64,000 bases of DNA from Marchantia polymorpha subsp. ruderalis (Eukaryota > Streptophyta > Marchantiopsida > Marchantiales > Marchantiaceae). Where the stretch lies: NCBI GenBank assembly GCA_037833965.1, contig AP031355.1:24205501-24269500 (forward strand). The letters are read 5' to 3'. Position 1 is the stretch's first letter. Every line of letters begins with the position of its first letter. The notes beneath the pieces are model-generated. The model was given only the letters and a program-made list of their open reading frames with translations. It searched no databases and was not told the origin of the DNA. The position numbers were made by a program, and so were the translations under genes. Below, one piece after another: positions 54,252-64,000 of this stretch.

Positions 54252-55271
54252 ATCACTCCTGAACACAATTATCTAACAGGGATCCCACAAGTATTGTTAT
54301 ACCCAATTGGACCACATCGTCCAACTATTCTCTAATATTGAAAGACTTCCTCGTAACGGATAGCGAGTGACTGCGGGCAGTGAGACAATCCCCAAAGACT
54401 CTTGCAGAGAAAAGAAGGAGGAACTAGCGGAGCAAGATTGAGGGAAGGCCGCCTATGGGTTTAAGAGTGCTGTGGATGAATCCAATATGTGATTTTGAGC
54501 TCAAAGTGGAGTTGGTTAGTCTGAAGCCTCGAGCATCGGTTCTTTAAGCATGATATCGATAAAAAATCAAATGTGTGACTCATCAAAAAACTTGAAGACC
54601 CTAGAGACGAACTTTAAGGATCATTGATAGACCGAGGAACCATCTCCAAGAATTTTTTGATAAATCAACTTCATGGCAAACCGACAGGGGCGTTGCCATA
54701 AACATTGGGTTTTGGAAACATTCACTTTGGAGTTGCAGTCATTCGATGATGGTGAGATCTACAATCACTACCCCACACATACTATAGAAAGTATCATGTA
54801 GTTACAAGAACTTTGTTCAGACGATGTGTCGTCTATGGGATCCCATCAAGTAAAACAATACTTATTGAGTACCATTAAGCTATTTGTGTTTCATAAGAGT
54901 ATCATCAAGTAATTTACTCAAAGTATGACTGTGGTAGTGTAGTTTTTTTTATCGTAAATAATGTATTTTGGAAAGTAAAGTCAAGAAAGTTTTAACTTTT
55001 AGAGCAGTATTCGTCAGATTAGGAGTAAATAGGGAATTTCGGAATAGATGCTAAGTATAAGTAGGGGATAAGAAGTATTTCACTAGATAGAGCTCAACTT
55101 GCTCATTCCAACGAGCCCAAGAACGTGAGGAATGGACAAGGGAAACCCGAGCTACAAAGAGATGAAGTGAAAACCATGTTTCCACAAAGATCTAGTACAG
55201 TCTTCGGACTTTCGCGTTAGAGTCTTTGAAGTGACCTACAAAGTAGTTTCGGCGACGAATCTCTGTTGGAG
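54252..55271. other. No recognised gene; orphan U3 module at 55095-55135
   Basis: AT-rich sequence with no gene seen. Near its right end, CATTCCAACGAGCCCAAGAA and flanking bases match half of the inverted-repeat module found in the LTR U3 regions, although no other LTR sequence surrounds it. Confidence 0.5.
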
Positions 55272-55398
55272 TGTGGTAACCCACTTTTTGTTTTTTATCG
55301 GAACTAAAACATTTTTGAATAGTAAGTACCGCGGCAGTAGCTGTAAATAGTAATCGGTACGCGAAACCAGAGGATCGAGGACAGTCAAGGGGTTTTGG
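55272..55398 (+). repeat. LTR M, first 127 bp (H/J/K-type)
   Basis: It starts TGTGGTAACCCACTTTTTG and matches the start of J and K read from the minus strand. It is cut at 55398 by element D, and the rest of M must lie beyond the right edge of the window. Confidence 0.8.
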
Positions 55399-56644
55399 TG
55401 TGGTACCCCACTTTTGGCAATTTTGAGGAAATTAAAACATTTTTGGAAAACTGTACCCTGGCAGCATTGTAAATAGCCTTCGGTACATCAAAACAGAGTG
55501 AATCCGGAAGATCGCGGGGATTCTCGAGGGATCTTGTAGAATCTGGGATTTGGGGTGCCGCAGTAAGGACAGGCACCACCCTCCCTGCGAGCTCCGCAGT
55601 TAGGATCTCTACGGCGCAAGGCGCAAAACCCGCCTTCGGAGGTTGCGTCCGCGGCTGTAGGGAAACCCCCGTAATTAGGTCAACCCTCGGGCGCCTTGAC
55701 CAAGCTAGGATCCCGTTGGAAAGAGCTCGACGCGCTGATTCCAACGAGCCCAAGAACGCTTGGAACGGACGAGGACTTAGGGAGTTATCGCTACTGGAAG
55801 AAACGGAGGCGGTCGCCCCCGGCGGAAGGATTTCGCCACCGGCGCGAATTCCGCCTGCGCGGAAGGGGGATTCAAGTTTTGTCCTATGCGCGGACGAAGG
55901 CGTTCGCCTGTGCGCAGGCGAAGTAGGGTTAGGGAAGGCGCGAAGTCCGCCTACGCACAGGCGTTCGCCTGCGCACAGGCACTTCGGCGTCGGCGGGAAA
56001 TCCGCCTTGGGCCCTAGAAATGCGCCTTGTGAGGTAGAAAGTGTACGGCGCCTTCCGCGCCAGCGCAGCGCAGCGTACGTAGGAAGAGCCGCCAGAGTAA
56101 TCCAATAGGTACGGACCGTGCGGACGGCACGGGTGGATGCGCTCTTGGACGGACGGAGTTGCGGCGGCGGAAGCGCCGACGGAGAGACAAGGAACGGACA
56201 GACTGGACGGAGACGGCTGACCACGGTCAACGCCTTCCGCGCCAGCGCAGCGCCGCGGACGGAATTCGCCTGCGCACAGGCGAACGCCTGTGCACAGGAG
56301 AATGTTCAAGTTCCGCACCGGCGGAGAATCCGCCGAGGCCCCTGCCTGCGCACAGGCAGGAGTTGAATTTTTGTCCGACATGCGGACACACGCGTCAAGG
56401 CAGAAGGAGATTGGCCGAGGGGCGGTACGAACAAGTGTACCGCGCAAGGCGGAAAACTCGCCTTCGGCGCTACGCCCCCATGGCCGCAGGGTGACACGCT
56501 CGCGGAGTTCAAATCCGCCAATTCGAGCGTGAGAGTTTAATCGACGACGGCGGAGCGTGAAGCCGCGCGTGAGAGCGAAGACCGTTCCAGCGTACAGCCG
56601 GCGCGGCCATCAAGTGAGACGTTCTTCACGACCAAGAGACGACC

Positions 56645-59600
56645 ATGACCTTCGACCGGGCGGCGGAGAGCGTCCCATTCTTGAATTCGCGATTCCAATC
56701 TCTTGTGCGCGCCGCGCGCATCCATCTGCTGGCTGCGGACCATTCTCGTCGTCGCCACACAGGAGATTTCTTGTTGATTGAGGGAGAAGTGAGTGCGCGT
56801 GATTTGGAATTGAGAGCGATTAGAGTTTGCCGAGAGAGAAAGAAACGCGGACAGTGTGGAAGTAGAATGAGCGGGCGAGCGAACCCCAGGAACGCAATGA
56901 CGAGACCGAGCAGATTGCGGATGGTGCCACTTCGCCTGCCGTAGAACGGGCTGCGCGCTTTCGAAGAGCGCTTAACAGCAAGAAAGCTCGATTTCTTGCT
57001 ATGGGGATGGAATTACATCTGCGCAAATATGGTGCGCGAGTGGCTAGAGCCACAGGGACCACCCTCGCGCGGATTGCGTCCGCATGTTGATCGGTGGACA
57101 GTCCAAGATTGGGCGCAGGCGTTGGGAAGATGTGCTGGCATGCCAGGGCATCTCCTTTTCGACAGCGAGAGCATCAAGGTGACCAAGCAAGAAGAGGCGC
57201 AATTTGTGGAGCTGTTCAAGACCGGGAGGTCTACCAAGAATGGGTACAGGACCCGTGATTACAAAGATCGATTTCGCCGGACTTTGTCCGCGGCGCTGAT
57301 GCAATTACTGCAGCCGCACCGCGCCTGCTACATCACATTGTGGCAGGTCTCTTTTGTGGAGTGCGTCATCGAGGGAACTCCAATTCACTGGGCGAGCATC
57401 CTGCACAGAGTGATGCGACAGCACGCGTTTGAGGAGAAGGGGGGAACGCTAAACCATCTTTCTCCTTTCCTCATCAATTTTTATCGACAGCGGAATTGTT
57501 TGACAGCGGCGGAGCTTGAACATTTTCCGCCATTGTCCATCGACCATCCCGGGAAGTATGTGCGGGAGAACGAGGTCGACACTGATGCGGAGGAGTCACC
57601 GACTTCTACCCCATCAAGACGGAGGGATGAAGGGAGACACACCCCTGCGGCGCGAGTGCCGCGGAAGCGGCGATGGAGGGAAGAGGCCGAAGAGGAGCAG
57701 CATCAAGAACTCTCTGCTCCCATTCGACCGCGGCCGCTGTGCGAGCCATACAGCCGGCCGAAGCAGAAGGCACGCAGACTGGTGTTGCCAGCTGACAGTG
57801 CAGACACGGCGACGATTGCGACGGAGATAGGAAGTGCGTCGCCAGAGAGGCGAGAGGAAGCGCGGACGACCGCAGGAGCAGCGGGCCACGCTGCAACCTC
57901 GTCGGGAGAGAGGCCGCCTACGGGCCAAGGGCCTCCGGAGTTACCTCGTGCGATGCGGACAGATGTTCCGTTTGCGCACAGGCGAACCTCCGCGGACGGA
58001 CGAGCCTCCGCGGACCGGCGAACACAAGTGGACGTGGATCTACGCTTACGCGTGGGAAGGAGCAGTCCGCCTGTGCACAGGTCACCTGTGCACAGAACAC
58101 CTCCGCACGTGCCGCCTGTGCACAAGCAAGAATCACCCCCGTTCCAACGTAGGAAGGGGAAGGAGCCGGCGGAAGAACCGCCTATGAGACATCGGCCCTC
58201 GGGGCCAGACCCACCGGCGCACCACGCGCCGCAATTCGCGCCTTCGGCGCCAGGGCCTTCGAGCCGAGGAGATACGAGCAGAGAGCGTGCGGAGGCCGCA
58301 CCGTCGGCGGAAAGTCCGCCGATAGATGCGCCTTCGGCGGTAGGGCCTATAGGCCAAGGAACATCGGGCGTGCGGCCCCCGGCCATGTCGCCTTCGGCGA
58401 TAGATGTCCGCGGCGCTACGCCTGCGGCGGACAAGGCGCCGGCACATGCGCCTGCGCACGGGCCGGGCACAGCCCCCACGGACCGATCAAGGGAGCAGCA
58501 GACGGAGGAGCGGAGTGACTGTCAGCGGGATGAAATCTCGATGCGCGATGCGCAATCCAACCCCGCGCAGCCACCCTCCGCTCAATCGCCTCCGGCGACG
58601 GACGACAGAGGCAGAGAGGATGCGGTAGACCATCAACAAGCGAGCGACGGGGATGCCGCTCGGATACATTCGCCTTCCGCCTTAGACATTTTGGCGACGA
58701 GCAGCGAGGCTGCAGCCGTGCCTTCGCAGGCAGCACACGTCGAGGACGTGCAGCCCCACTCGGGGCAGTCGCCGACGCAATCAATGGCGACTGAAATTCT
58801 CCACTCGGATGATGAGGACGGAGGCTCCACGGAAGAAATGTCAGGAGCAGAAGACACCGAGGAGGAGGAGGAGGAAATTGTTGGAGCGCCGGCGGCGGCG
58901 CTCTCTGAGCAGGTGATTCCGTTGCTGCGGTACTTGGATCGCAAGGTCGATAAATACGCCGACCCACTCCAGCCGGGATCTTACATCGAGTTAGTGCGCA
59001 GGCGGACTCGCACTAAAGTCCACACCAGCAAGCTATTAGCTAGAGTGGACCAGGAGTTGAGGGACTTGAAGGAGAAGCATGAGTGCTTGTGGGGACAGTA
59101 CAAGCTTAATCAGAAATTCTACAAGCACTCCGAGAAGATGAAGGATGAGAAACTGGGCGAGCTCACCAAGGAGCAGGTGAAGGTCAAGGAAGCACTCAAC
59201 TCTGAGCAGGCCGAGAATCGGATTTTGTCAGAGGAGCTCGTGCGACAAACGCGGTTGTTGGAACAATGTCAGCTCGCACGGCAGGCGGATGAAGAATTAA
59301 TCCGCAGTCTGCAGTCAGAGTGTGGCGAATTGAGGGCGCAACGTGCTGAAGCCGAATCGCAATTAGTGACCATTGAAGAGGATCGCAAGAAGGAGGCGGA
59401 TCGCACGAAGGTGGAGACGGCGAGGCGAGTCGCCCACTGTCTCAAGGGCTACGCCCACTGGGAAGTGAAGGCGCAGGAGAAACTCACACTGCGTGAGTTT
59501 GAATTGCGCGCAGCCGGGTTGTTGTCAGGCGACAGTAGGAGTCGGCGGAAGGTAGCGAAGAAGCTCGAGGCCTTTCTGTCGAAGGCACAGGATACCATGT

Positions 59601-59764
59601 CCGCCCTCGAGGGGGAGGTGTCCGCGGCGTTGCAGCGGTTGGGACTGCGTAGTCGAGCGGAAGAGTGGCAGGGTAGGGAGTTAGTGCGCGGCAGTCGGCC
59701 GCGCAGGAGACGTAGTACAGGTTCCGCGGAGTGTAGTGTAGCGTGGTTCCGTGCAGGCGTGTAG
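56645..59764 (+). pseudogene. LTR-encoded coiled-coil protein, complete copy in D with one nonsense codon
   Basis: From the conserved ATG to TAG this is 1,039 codons, 58% of the LTR. A single CAG-to-TAG change at 56942 (codon 100) interrupts it; everything else is in frame. Domains: globular Trp-rich region (1-310), Pro/Arg/Ser-rich middle (315-680), acidic run, PLLRYLDRK, coiled coil (about 740-980), basic tail. The codon downstream of the stop is open for more than 900 residues, which argues the break is recent. Function unknown. Being in U3, the 3' copy would sit downstream of pol on genomic RNA, so translation from a subgenomic or spliced RNA, or from its own U3 promoter, would be needed. 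Confidence 0.82.
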
Positions 59765-59800
59765 CGTAGTGCAGTGTAGTGCTAGTTAGGACTTAGAAGG

Positions 59801-59810
59801 TATAAAATAG
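59801..59810 (+). promoter_or_regulatory. TATA box of element D
   Basis: TATAAAATAG lies 37 bp after the stop of the LTR ORF. The CCAGGC/GCCTGG hairpin follows at 59813-59829. Confidence 0.75.
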
Positions 59811-60794
59811 TTCCAGGCGTTTTGCCTGGGGTTCTTTCCCATCAGAAGTGCAGATCAGGAACCCATTTCCTTTGCGTGTTTGTGTCCTTGAGTTCTGTCA
59901 CCACGCACGAGGAGTTACAACTTAGCGTTCCGCATTTTGTAGCTGAAGGCCTTCGGCCGAATGTTCAGAGCTAGTACATTGGTTAGAGACTTGAGTAGTT
60001 CGGAACTGCACCTGCGGGTGACTGCCGATGCTCAGAGCCAGTGACTAGTTAGATACTTGAACAGTTTCGCCCCTACACCTTCGAGTGTTTCTTTCTGATT
60101 GTACTCCTTTGGGATTTTTCCCCTGAATGCCAAAGTGAAGTTTTGCTACTTCGTGTAAGCCTTGGTTGTAAATTCAGGTTACGCTGCAGCAGGTGCTTTG
60201 AGGGTAACCCCTGTAGTATTTCTGGGAATGACAAGTGCCTGAGAATTCAAACTCTTCAATAGACTGTTGTTGTGTTACTGGAATGTTTCACAGTGAGTCC
60301 TTCAGTGTGGACCTGTGTTCTCTGCGCGTTTTGTGAGTTGAGAGTGTTGTTCACCGCGTCTGAGTGACTTCGATCCGAAGTAGGTAGTCCAAACCGGGTT
60401 TCCTACACTAGCAGCAAGCTAGTGGAAGCGTTGTAAAAGCCGGAGTTGGAAGTCACTGCCCGCAGCTTTGCCGAGTGTGCTCGTGAGAGACTTTCCCCCT
60501 GAAATCTTGAAGTAGAGGTCCTAACGGATCTCTGGGTTGTGTTTCTATAGTTTCAGGTGTGTGTGTGTGTGTGTTACGCTGCACTGTGCGACCTCCGAGT
60601 GCGCTCCGAGTGGACACTTGCAGTATTTCTGGGAGTGACAGTCGCCTGAGAATTCAAACTCCTCAATAGTCTGTTAAAACGTGACACTTTGTACCCTGTG
60701 TGTTCCTCTGTCCCTGTGGGTTCGACCTTTCTACCACTATATTGCAGTTTTAGCCTTTAGTGGGTTATTACATAAGAAGCCGACAACTTCTTTT

Positions 60795-60812
60795 TGGCGC
60801 CGCTGCCGGGGA
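60795..60812 (+). other. Primer-binding site of element D
   Basis: Same 18 bases and same 22-nt distance from the LTR as in A. Confidence 0.85.
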
Positions 60813-60858
60813 CAGTTGCGTCAACACCGGGGTTTTTACGAGCAGCCATGCTCGGTGA

Positions 60859-62178
60859 ATGTCGACTGGGGCTGGCGGGAGCAACCTAAGTGCTAGAGCT
60901 GTCCGCAAGTTCCGACGAGATTCAGAGAAGGCCGTGGAAGAGACACGGCGTCAAAACAAGAAAACACCAAAAAGAGTACCTAAGCCTAGTTCGGCCGACA
61001 TCCTTGGGGAACCTACCCCCGGCGACTCGGAACCAAACTTGGTGCTTACAGTTCTACTAGATATTCCTTGCACGGACCCGCCTAGTGAAGTAGAACCGAC
61101 CGCCCGAGGACCGTCGACAGACACACTGATGGCGGACGGACAAGCCAATGTGCGGCTACCTCAGCCGATTACTAAACATTCCTACCCGAAGTACAAAGGA
61201 AGTGGGGATGACGACGATGCAGATTCATACATCAAGTTATTCGAGTCGGTGTCTATTGCCAATCGCGAGATCGCAGACGACGACCGACTAAGGATCTTTC
61301 CAAGCCTTCTGCGGAAGAAAGCGAGGAGTTGGTATAATCACGAGAGCATCGATCCGACTGGGTTGACAACATGGGCCCAGCTGAAGGAGAAGTTCCTTCG
61401 TCGCTTTCGCGAGCTCGGCTACGACAGCCGGGTTTTGACGAAGTTACGTAACTTGCAGCGAGAGAAGAAGGAGAGTCTGCGTGACTACACGGAGAGATTT
61501 CTGGACCTCCTCGACAGAATACCGAAAACAGGACCAGGGTCCCCTTTCTCGGTACAACAAGCTGTGGATTGGTACGTGACCGGTTTAACTCGGGAGATGG
61601 AGACTTTTTGCCGACGCAGCAAGTGCGACACTATTGAGGATGTGATTGCATCGGCAGAAGCCTTCGAAACTTCCACTCTCAACCGAAGAGGGAGAGAGAG
61701 ACGGGAGTCGAAGGAGCGCAAACCGAAGGGAGGGCGAAGACGGCGTAGAGGTACAACTCCGTCATCGGAGGAATCGTCTTCGGACGAGAACCGTTCTTCA
61801 TCCGAAGAAGAGGAAACCTCATCGTCGGAGGAGGAGAAGAAGAGGAAGAAGCATGGGTCAGCGAAGAAAAAGGGCATCCGACGAGTGACTACGGACAGAG
61901 CGCCGGGAGATATAGCTTCGAAGATGGAGACCCTTGTGAAGGACTTCGCCGATCTCAAAGTTCAAGTGGTAGGCGGGCATGATCGCAGAAAATCACCCGG
62001 GAGAGTGCGAGCGAACTTATGGTGTACTACGTGCGGGGCGGTGGGACATGCAAACACCGAGTGCCTTACCACCCGGCCGTCATATCCAGTCAACGCAGTA
62101 GAGTGGGCGCAACCGTACTATGGAGAGCACCCACAGTACTATGGAGAGGCTAGCGAAGAGACAGCCTACGCCGTCTAG
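60859..62178 (+). CDS. gag: Gag polyprotein of element D
   Basis: 439 codons, the same length as in A and differing at few residues, with the same capsid core, Ser/Glu/Lys/Arg-rich stretch and CCHC knuckle (CTTCGAVGHANTEC). It ends at the conserved TAG (62176-62178), after which the frame stays open. A 13-codon upstream ORF overlaps its start (60848-60889). Confidence 0.9.
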   Translation: MSTGAGGSNLSARAVRKFRRDSEKAVEETRRQNKKTPKRVPKPSSADILGEPTPGDSEPNLVLTVLLDIPCTDPPSEVEPTARGPSTDTLMADGQANVRLPQPITKHSYPKYKGSGDDDDADSYIKLFESVSIANREIADDDRLRIFPSLLRKKARSWYNHESIDPTGLTTWAQLKEKFLRRFRELGYDSRVLTKLRNLQREKKESLRDYTERFLDLLDRIPKTGPGSPFSVQQAVDWYVTGLTREMETFCRRSKCDTIEDVIASAEAFETSTLNRRGRERRESKERKPKGGRRRRRGTTPSSEESSSDENRSSSEEEETSSSEEEKKRKKHGSAKKKGIRRVTTDRAPGDIASKMETLVKDFADLKVQVVGGHDRRKSPGRVRANLWCTTCGAVGHANTECLTTRPSYPVNAVEWAQPYYGEHPQYYGEASEETAYAV

Positions 62179-62208
62179 TCGGTGCCTACCCCTCCTGCAG
62201 TTTCAGCA

Positions 62209-63690
62209 ATGCAAGTCCCACGATATATTCCGGTGGATCGGGCCACTACGGTACCTGTGAGGCGGAGAGCACCTCCAGGGACGTTTGACCCACCGCCACC
62301 GCGAGCTTGTTATAATTGCGGGGAAGTTGGGCACTTCTCACCGCAGTGTCCCCATCCAAAAAGGCGAAACGATTATGCTCCGACATGTAGTAATTGCAAG
62401 AAGGTCGGGCACACTGCGCCAGAGTGTGATCAGCCACCAGTCCCTCGGCCAGTGGTACGATTTGTGAACACTCCTGCCAAGGAGGACGTGCAAGTTAACC
62501 AGGTCGAAGTAGGTTCAGACGGGGGTGGCGAAGACGAAGAATGGCCGGCGGAAGAGGTTATGTGCGCACGGGTCGAAACTCGTAGTTCCAAGAAATCGAA
62601 GGAGCAAGAGCGCGACACTCGCAAGCACGAACGGAGAACCGCCGACCGGACGGGAAAAGGAAAGGAGAAGACATCCAGCAAGTCCGACTCGCGACCTGCT
62701 CGGAAGTCTTCGACTACGCGGGAGGCACCAGCAGTGCGCCCCCAGGCAGCAGTCGAGGACGAGCCAGTGCGCCTACTGAAACGGGACTATGCTCCGGATA
62801 TCCGCAACGAGGTAGCCAACCTGTTGCAGGAAGCGATCCGCACTCAAAAGGACCCACCGCGGCCAGACCTGACATCCTCCCTTGGGGCGAAGTTGGCAGC
62901 CACCGTGGAACCTCGCAGAGCGTCGCCGACCCCGGCGCCCCAACGCGCCCACTATGACTTGGTTGAAGATCTCGGGAGTCGAAAAGTGAACATTACGTTC
63001 AAGCAGTTCTTGGAGGACAATAAGACGTATCGGAGAATGTTGATGCTTTCGCTACGGCATCCGCGGAAGCCGCGCGCATCCACATCCTCTCAAGTATATC
63101 AAGTGGAGAGCGAAGACCAAGGGCCACCCGAGATCGATGTGGAGATAGCAGGATGTTGTGTACGCAGAGTGCCAATCGACTCTGGATCAGGAGTCAACAT
63201 AATGACGGAGGATACAGCGAGAGCCTTGGGGTTCAGTCAATACGAACCCTCGAAGCGTGTGTTGAGATTAGCGGATCAGACGCGGAGAATGCCTGCAGGT
63301 ATGCTGCGCAATGTCAAGACAACCATCGGGGGTGCGGACTTTCGGTTGACGTATATCATCCTTCAGCCGATGATGAAGCAGGGCTATGACGTTCTGCTCG
63401 GGCGACCATGGCTATATGGTGCACAAGTCAGATGTGATTGGCGAAGACATCGCCTTAAGTTTCCTCACCCTTCGGAACCGACCAAAACCATTACGGTGCC
63501 CTGGAATAGGGTCAGGCACGAAGGAGAGACCCCATCGACAAGTGCAGGTTACACATCGGGCGAGGACAGTGAGTCCACCGCGCGATCGGATTCCAGTGGT
63601 ACCGAATCCGATTACTTCGTGGGATTCGTTGCCTGCTGTTCGGTGGAAGAAGAAGAAGAGACGGAAGCTATTCAGCCGGAAGACGAATAG
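62209..63690 (+). CDS. ORF2 of element D: zinc knuckles plus aspartic protease
   Basis: It starts at the first ATG after the gag TAG (the frame is also open from 62179) and ends at the TAG at 63688. It has two CCHC knuckles (CYNCGEVGHFSPQC, CSNCKKVGHTAPEC), a charged linker and protease with IDSGSGVNIM and LLGRPWL. Most differences from A are in the linker, while the knuckles and protease are conserved, as expected for selected domains. Confidence 0.87.
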   Translation: MQVPRYIPVDRATTVPVRRRAPPGTFDPPPPRACYNCGEVGHFSPQCPHPKRRNDYAPTCSNCKKVGHTAPECDQPPVPRPVVRFVNTPAKEDVQVNQVEVGSDGGGEDEEWPAEEVMCARVETRSSKKSKEQERDTRKHERRTADRTGKGKEKTSSKSDSRPARKSSTTREAPAVRPQAAVEDEPVRLLKRDYAPDIRNEVANLLQEAIRTQKDPPRPDLTSSLGAKLAATVEPRRASPTPAPQRAHYDLVEDLGSRKVNITFKQFLEDNKTYRRMLMLSLRHPRKPRASTSSQVYQVESEDQGPPEIDVEIAGCCVRRVPIDSGSGVNIMTEDTARALGFSQYEPSKRVLRLADQTRRMPAGMLRNVKTTIGGADFRLTYIILQPMMKQGYDVLLGRPWLYGAQVRCDWRRHRLKFPHPSEPTKTITVPWNRVRHEGETPSTSAGYTSGEDSESTARSDSSGTESDYFVGFVACCSVEEEEETEAIQPEDE

Positions 63691-63696
63691 CAATTA
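63688..63696 (+). promoter_or_regulatory. Probable stop-codon readthrough signal before pol of D
   Basis: TAG-CAA-TTA, identical to A at 5806-5814, with pol in phase behind it. Confidence 0.75.
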
Positions 63697-64000
63697 ACTG
63701 TGGGACTGGGAAGGAGTGAGACGAGTCACACCGAGGGCATTGTCGACCCTAGTGACTGTCACGAAGTACAACTCAGTCCCGGCAAGTGCTTGAAGGTATC
63801 AAGCGCAGTGAGAGGAGACGAGCTAAGGAAAGTACAGGCGTTCCTTAGCCACTATGTCGACGTCTTCGCCTGGAAGATCGAGGACATGAAGGGGATACCT
63901 GCACGGTATGGGGAGCACCGTATCGATTTACTGGACGACTCAGTACCCATACGACAGCGCCAGTATCGCCTCAACCCAAAGTACTCCTTGCTAGTGAAAG
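63691..64000 (+). CDS. pol: Pol of element D, N-terminal 103 codons (runs off window)
   Basis: The frame is open from the TAG to the last base and matches the first codons of A's pol, up to the segment just before the RT core (RQYRLNPKYSLLVK). The first ATG is about 60 codons in, consistent with synthesis by readthrough. Confidence 0.88.

Larger units (their letters stand above)
55399..60772 (+). repeat. 5' LTR of element D (5,374 bp)
   Basis: The only complete directly oriented ORF-bearing LTR in the window, TGTGGTACC...TTACA. The first 1.25 kb is non-coding U3 with one inverted-repeat module (about 55710-55765) and GCCTG...CAGGC palindromes. Then come the ORF, the TATA box, a leader of about 950 bp with small hairpins, and (GT)9. 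Confidence 0.95.
55399..64000 (+). mobile_element. Element D: second ORF-bearing Ty3-type element (3' part outside window)
   Basis: A complete 5' LTR (55399-60772), primer site, gag, ORF2 and the first 310 bp of pol are present. The internal region is very similar to A and keeps both in-frame TAG codons. It is inserted in LTR M; the upstream copy of its target site should be TTTGG (55394-55398). Confidence 0.93.

Noticed and set aside
56645-59764. LTR-encoded protein as an envelope-like protein
   Set aside because: The position would fit env, but no signal peptide, membrane segment or glycosylation-rich ectodomain is visible, and the protein is highly charged with a coiled coil and basic tail.

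Overview
This window is plant nuclear DNA that consists mostly of LTR retrotransposons nested inside one another. The plant origin is inferred from Ty3-type polyproteins without a recognisable chromodomain, primer-binding sites matching the 3' end of tRNA-Asp, and a broken family 1 UDP-glycosyltransferase with the plant PSPG box. The UGT and the element types would fit an early-diverging land plant such as a lycophyte, but that is only an impression.

Layout. Positions 1-42041 appear to be a single nested stack inside one old LTR (G), whose own left part lies outside the window. F sits in G, C sits in F, element A sits in C, and solo LTR E sits in A's 3' LTR. Element B is a second insertion into C. 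H (itself carrying solo LTR I), J and K are further insertions into G. Most junctions can be placed to the base because the LTRs run TG...CA with target-site duplications: AAAGT (E), GCGC (B), GATGC (H), AACCC (I), GTAGT (J), ATGCC/CTGCC (K), AGTTT (L). Positions 42047-43366 and 48724-55271 are non-LTR host-like DNA with a copia integrase relic, a UGT pseudogene, a P-loop ATPase fragment and a possible copia gag relic. Solo LTR L (43367-48718) is inserted there. At the right end, LTR M begins at 55272 and is interrupted at 55398 by element D, which runs off the window.

Main finding. The A/D/E/L family has LTRs of about 5.4 kb whose U3 carries an open reading frame of about 1,040 codons, ending about 37 bp before the TATA box. 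The protein has a conserved globular N-terminal region, a long Pro/Arg/Ser-rich middle, an acidic stretch, a long coiled coil and a basic tail. In the 3' LTR this gene lies downstream of pol on the genomic RNA, the position of an accessory or env gene, comparable in placement to MMTV sag or lentiviral nef. A divergent subfamily (C, G) keeps the same protein architecture. A third class (H, J, K) shares R-U5 but has shorter LTRs without the ORF.

The internal regions of A and D have gag, a second ORF (two zinc knuckles plus aspartic protease) and pol in one reading frame, separated by two TAG codons. The second is followed by CAATTA, the classic leaky-stop context, in both copies. Element B is a separate Ty3 family with LTRs that look identical, an intact 1,588-codon gag-pol, an extra zinc-knuckle ORF, a 95-nt A tract and a four-unit heat-shock element in its U3. 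Short hairpin-forming repeats pervade the LTRs, both in the ORF and in non-coding U3.
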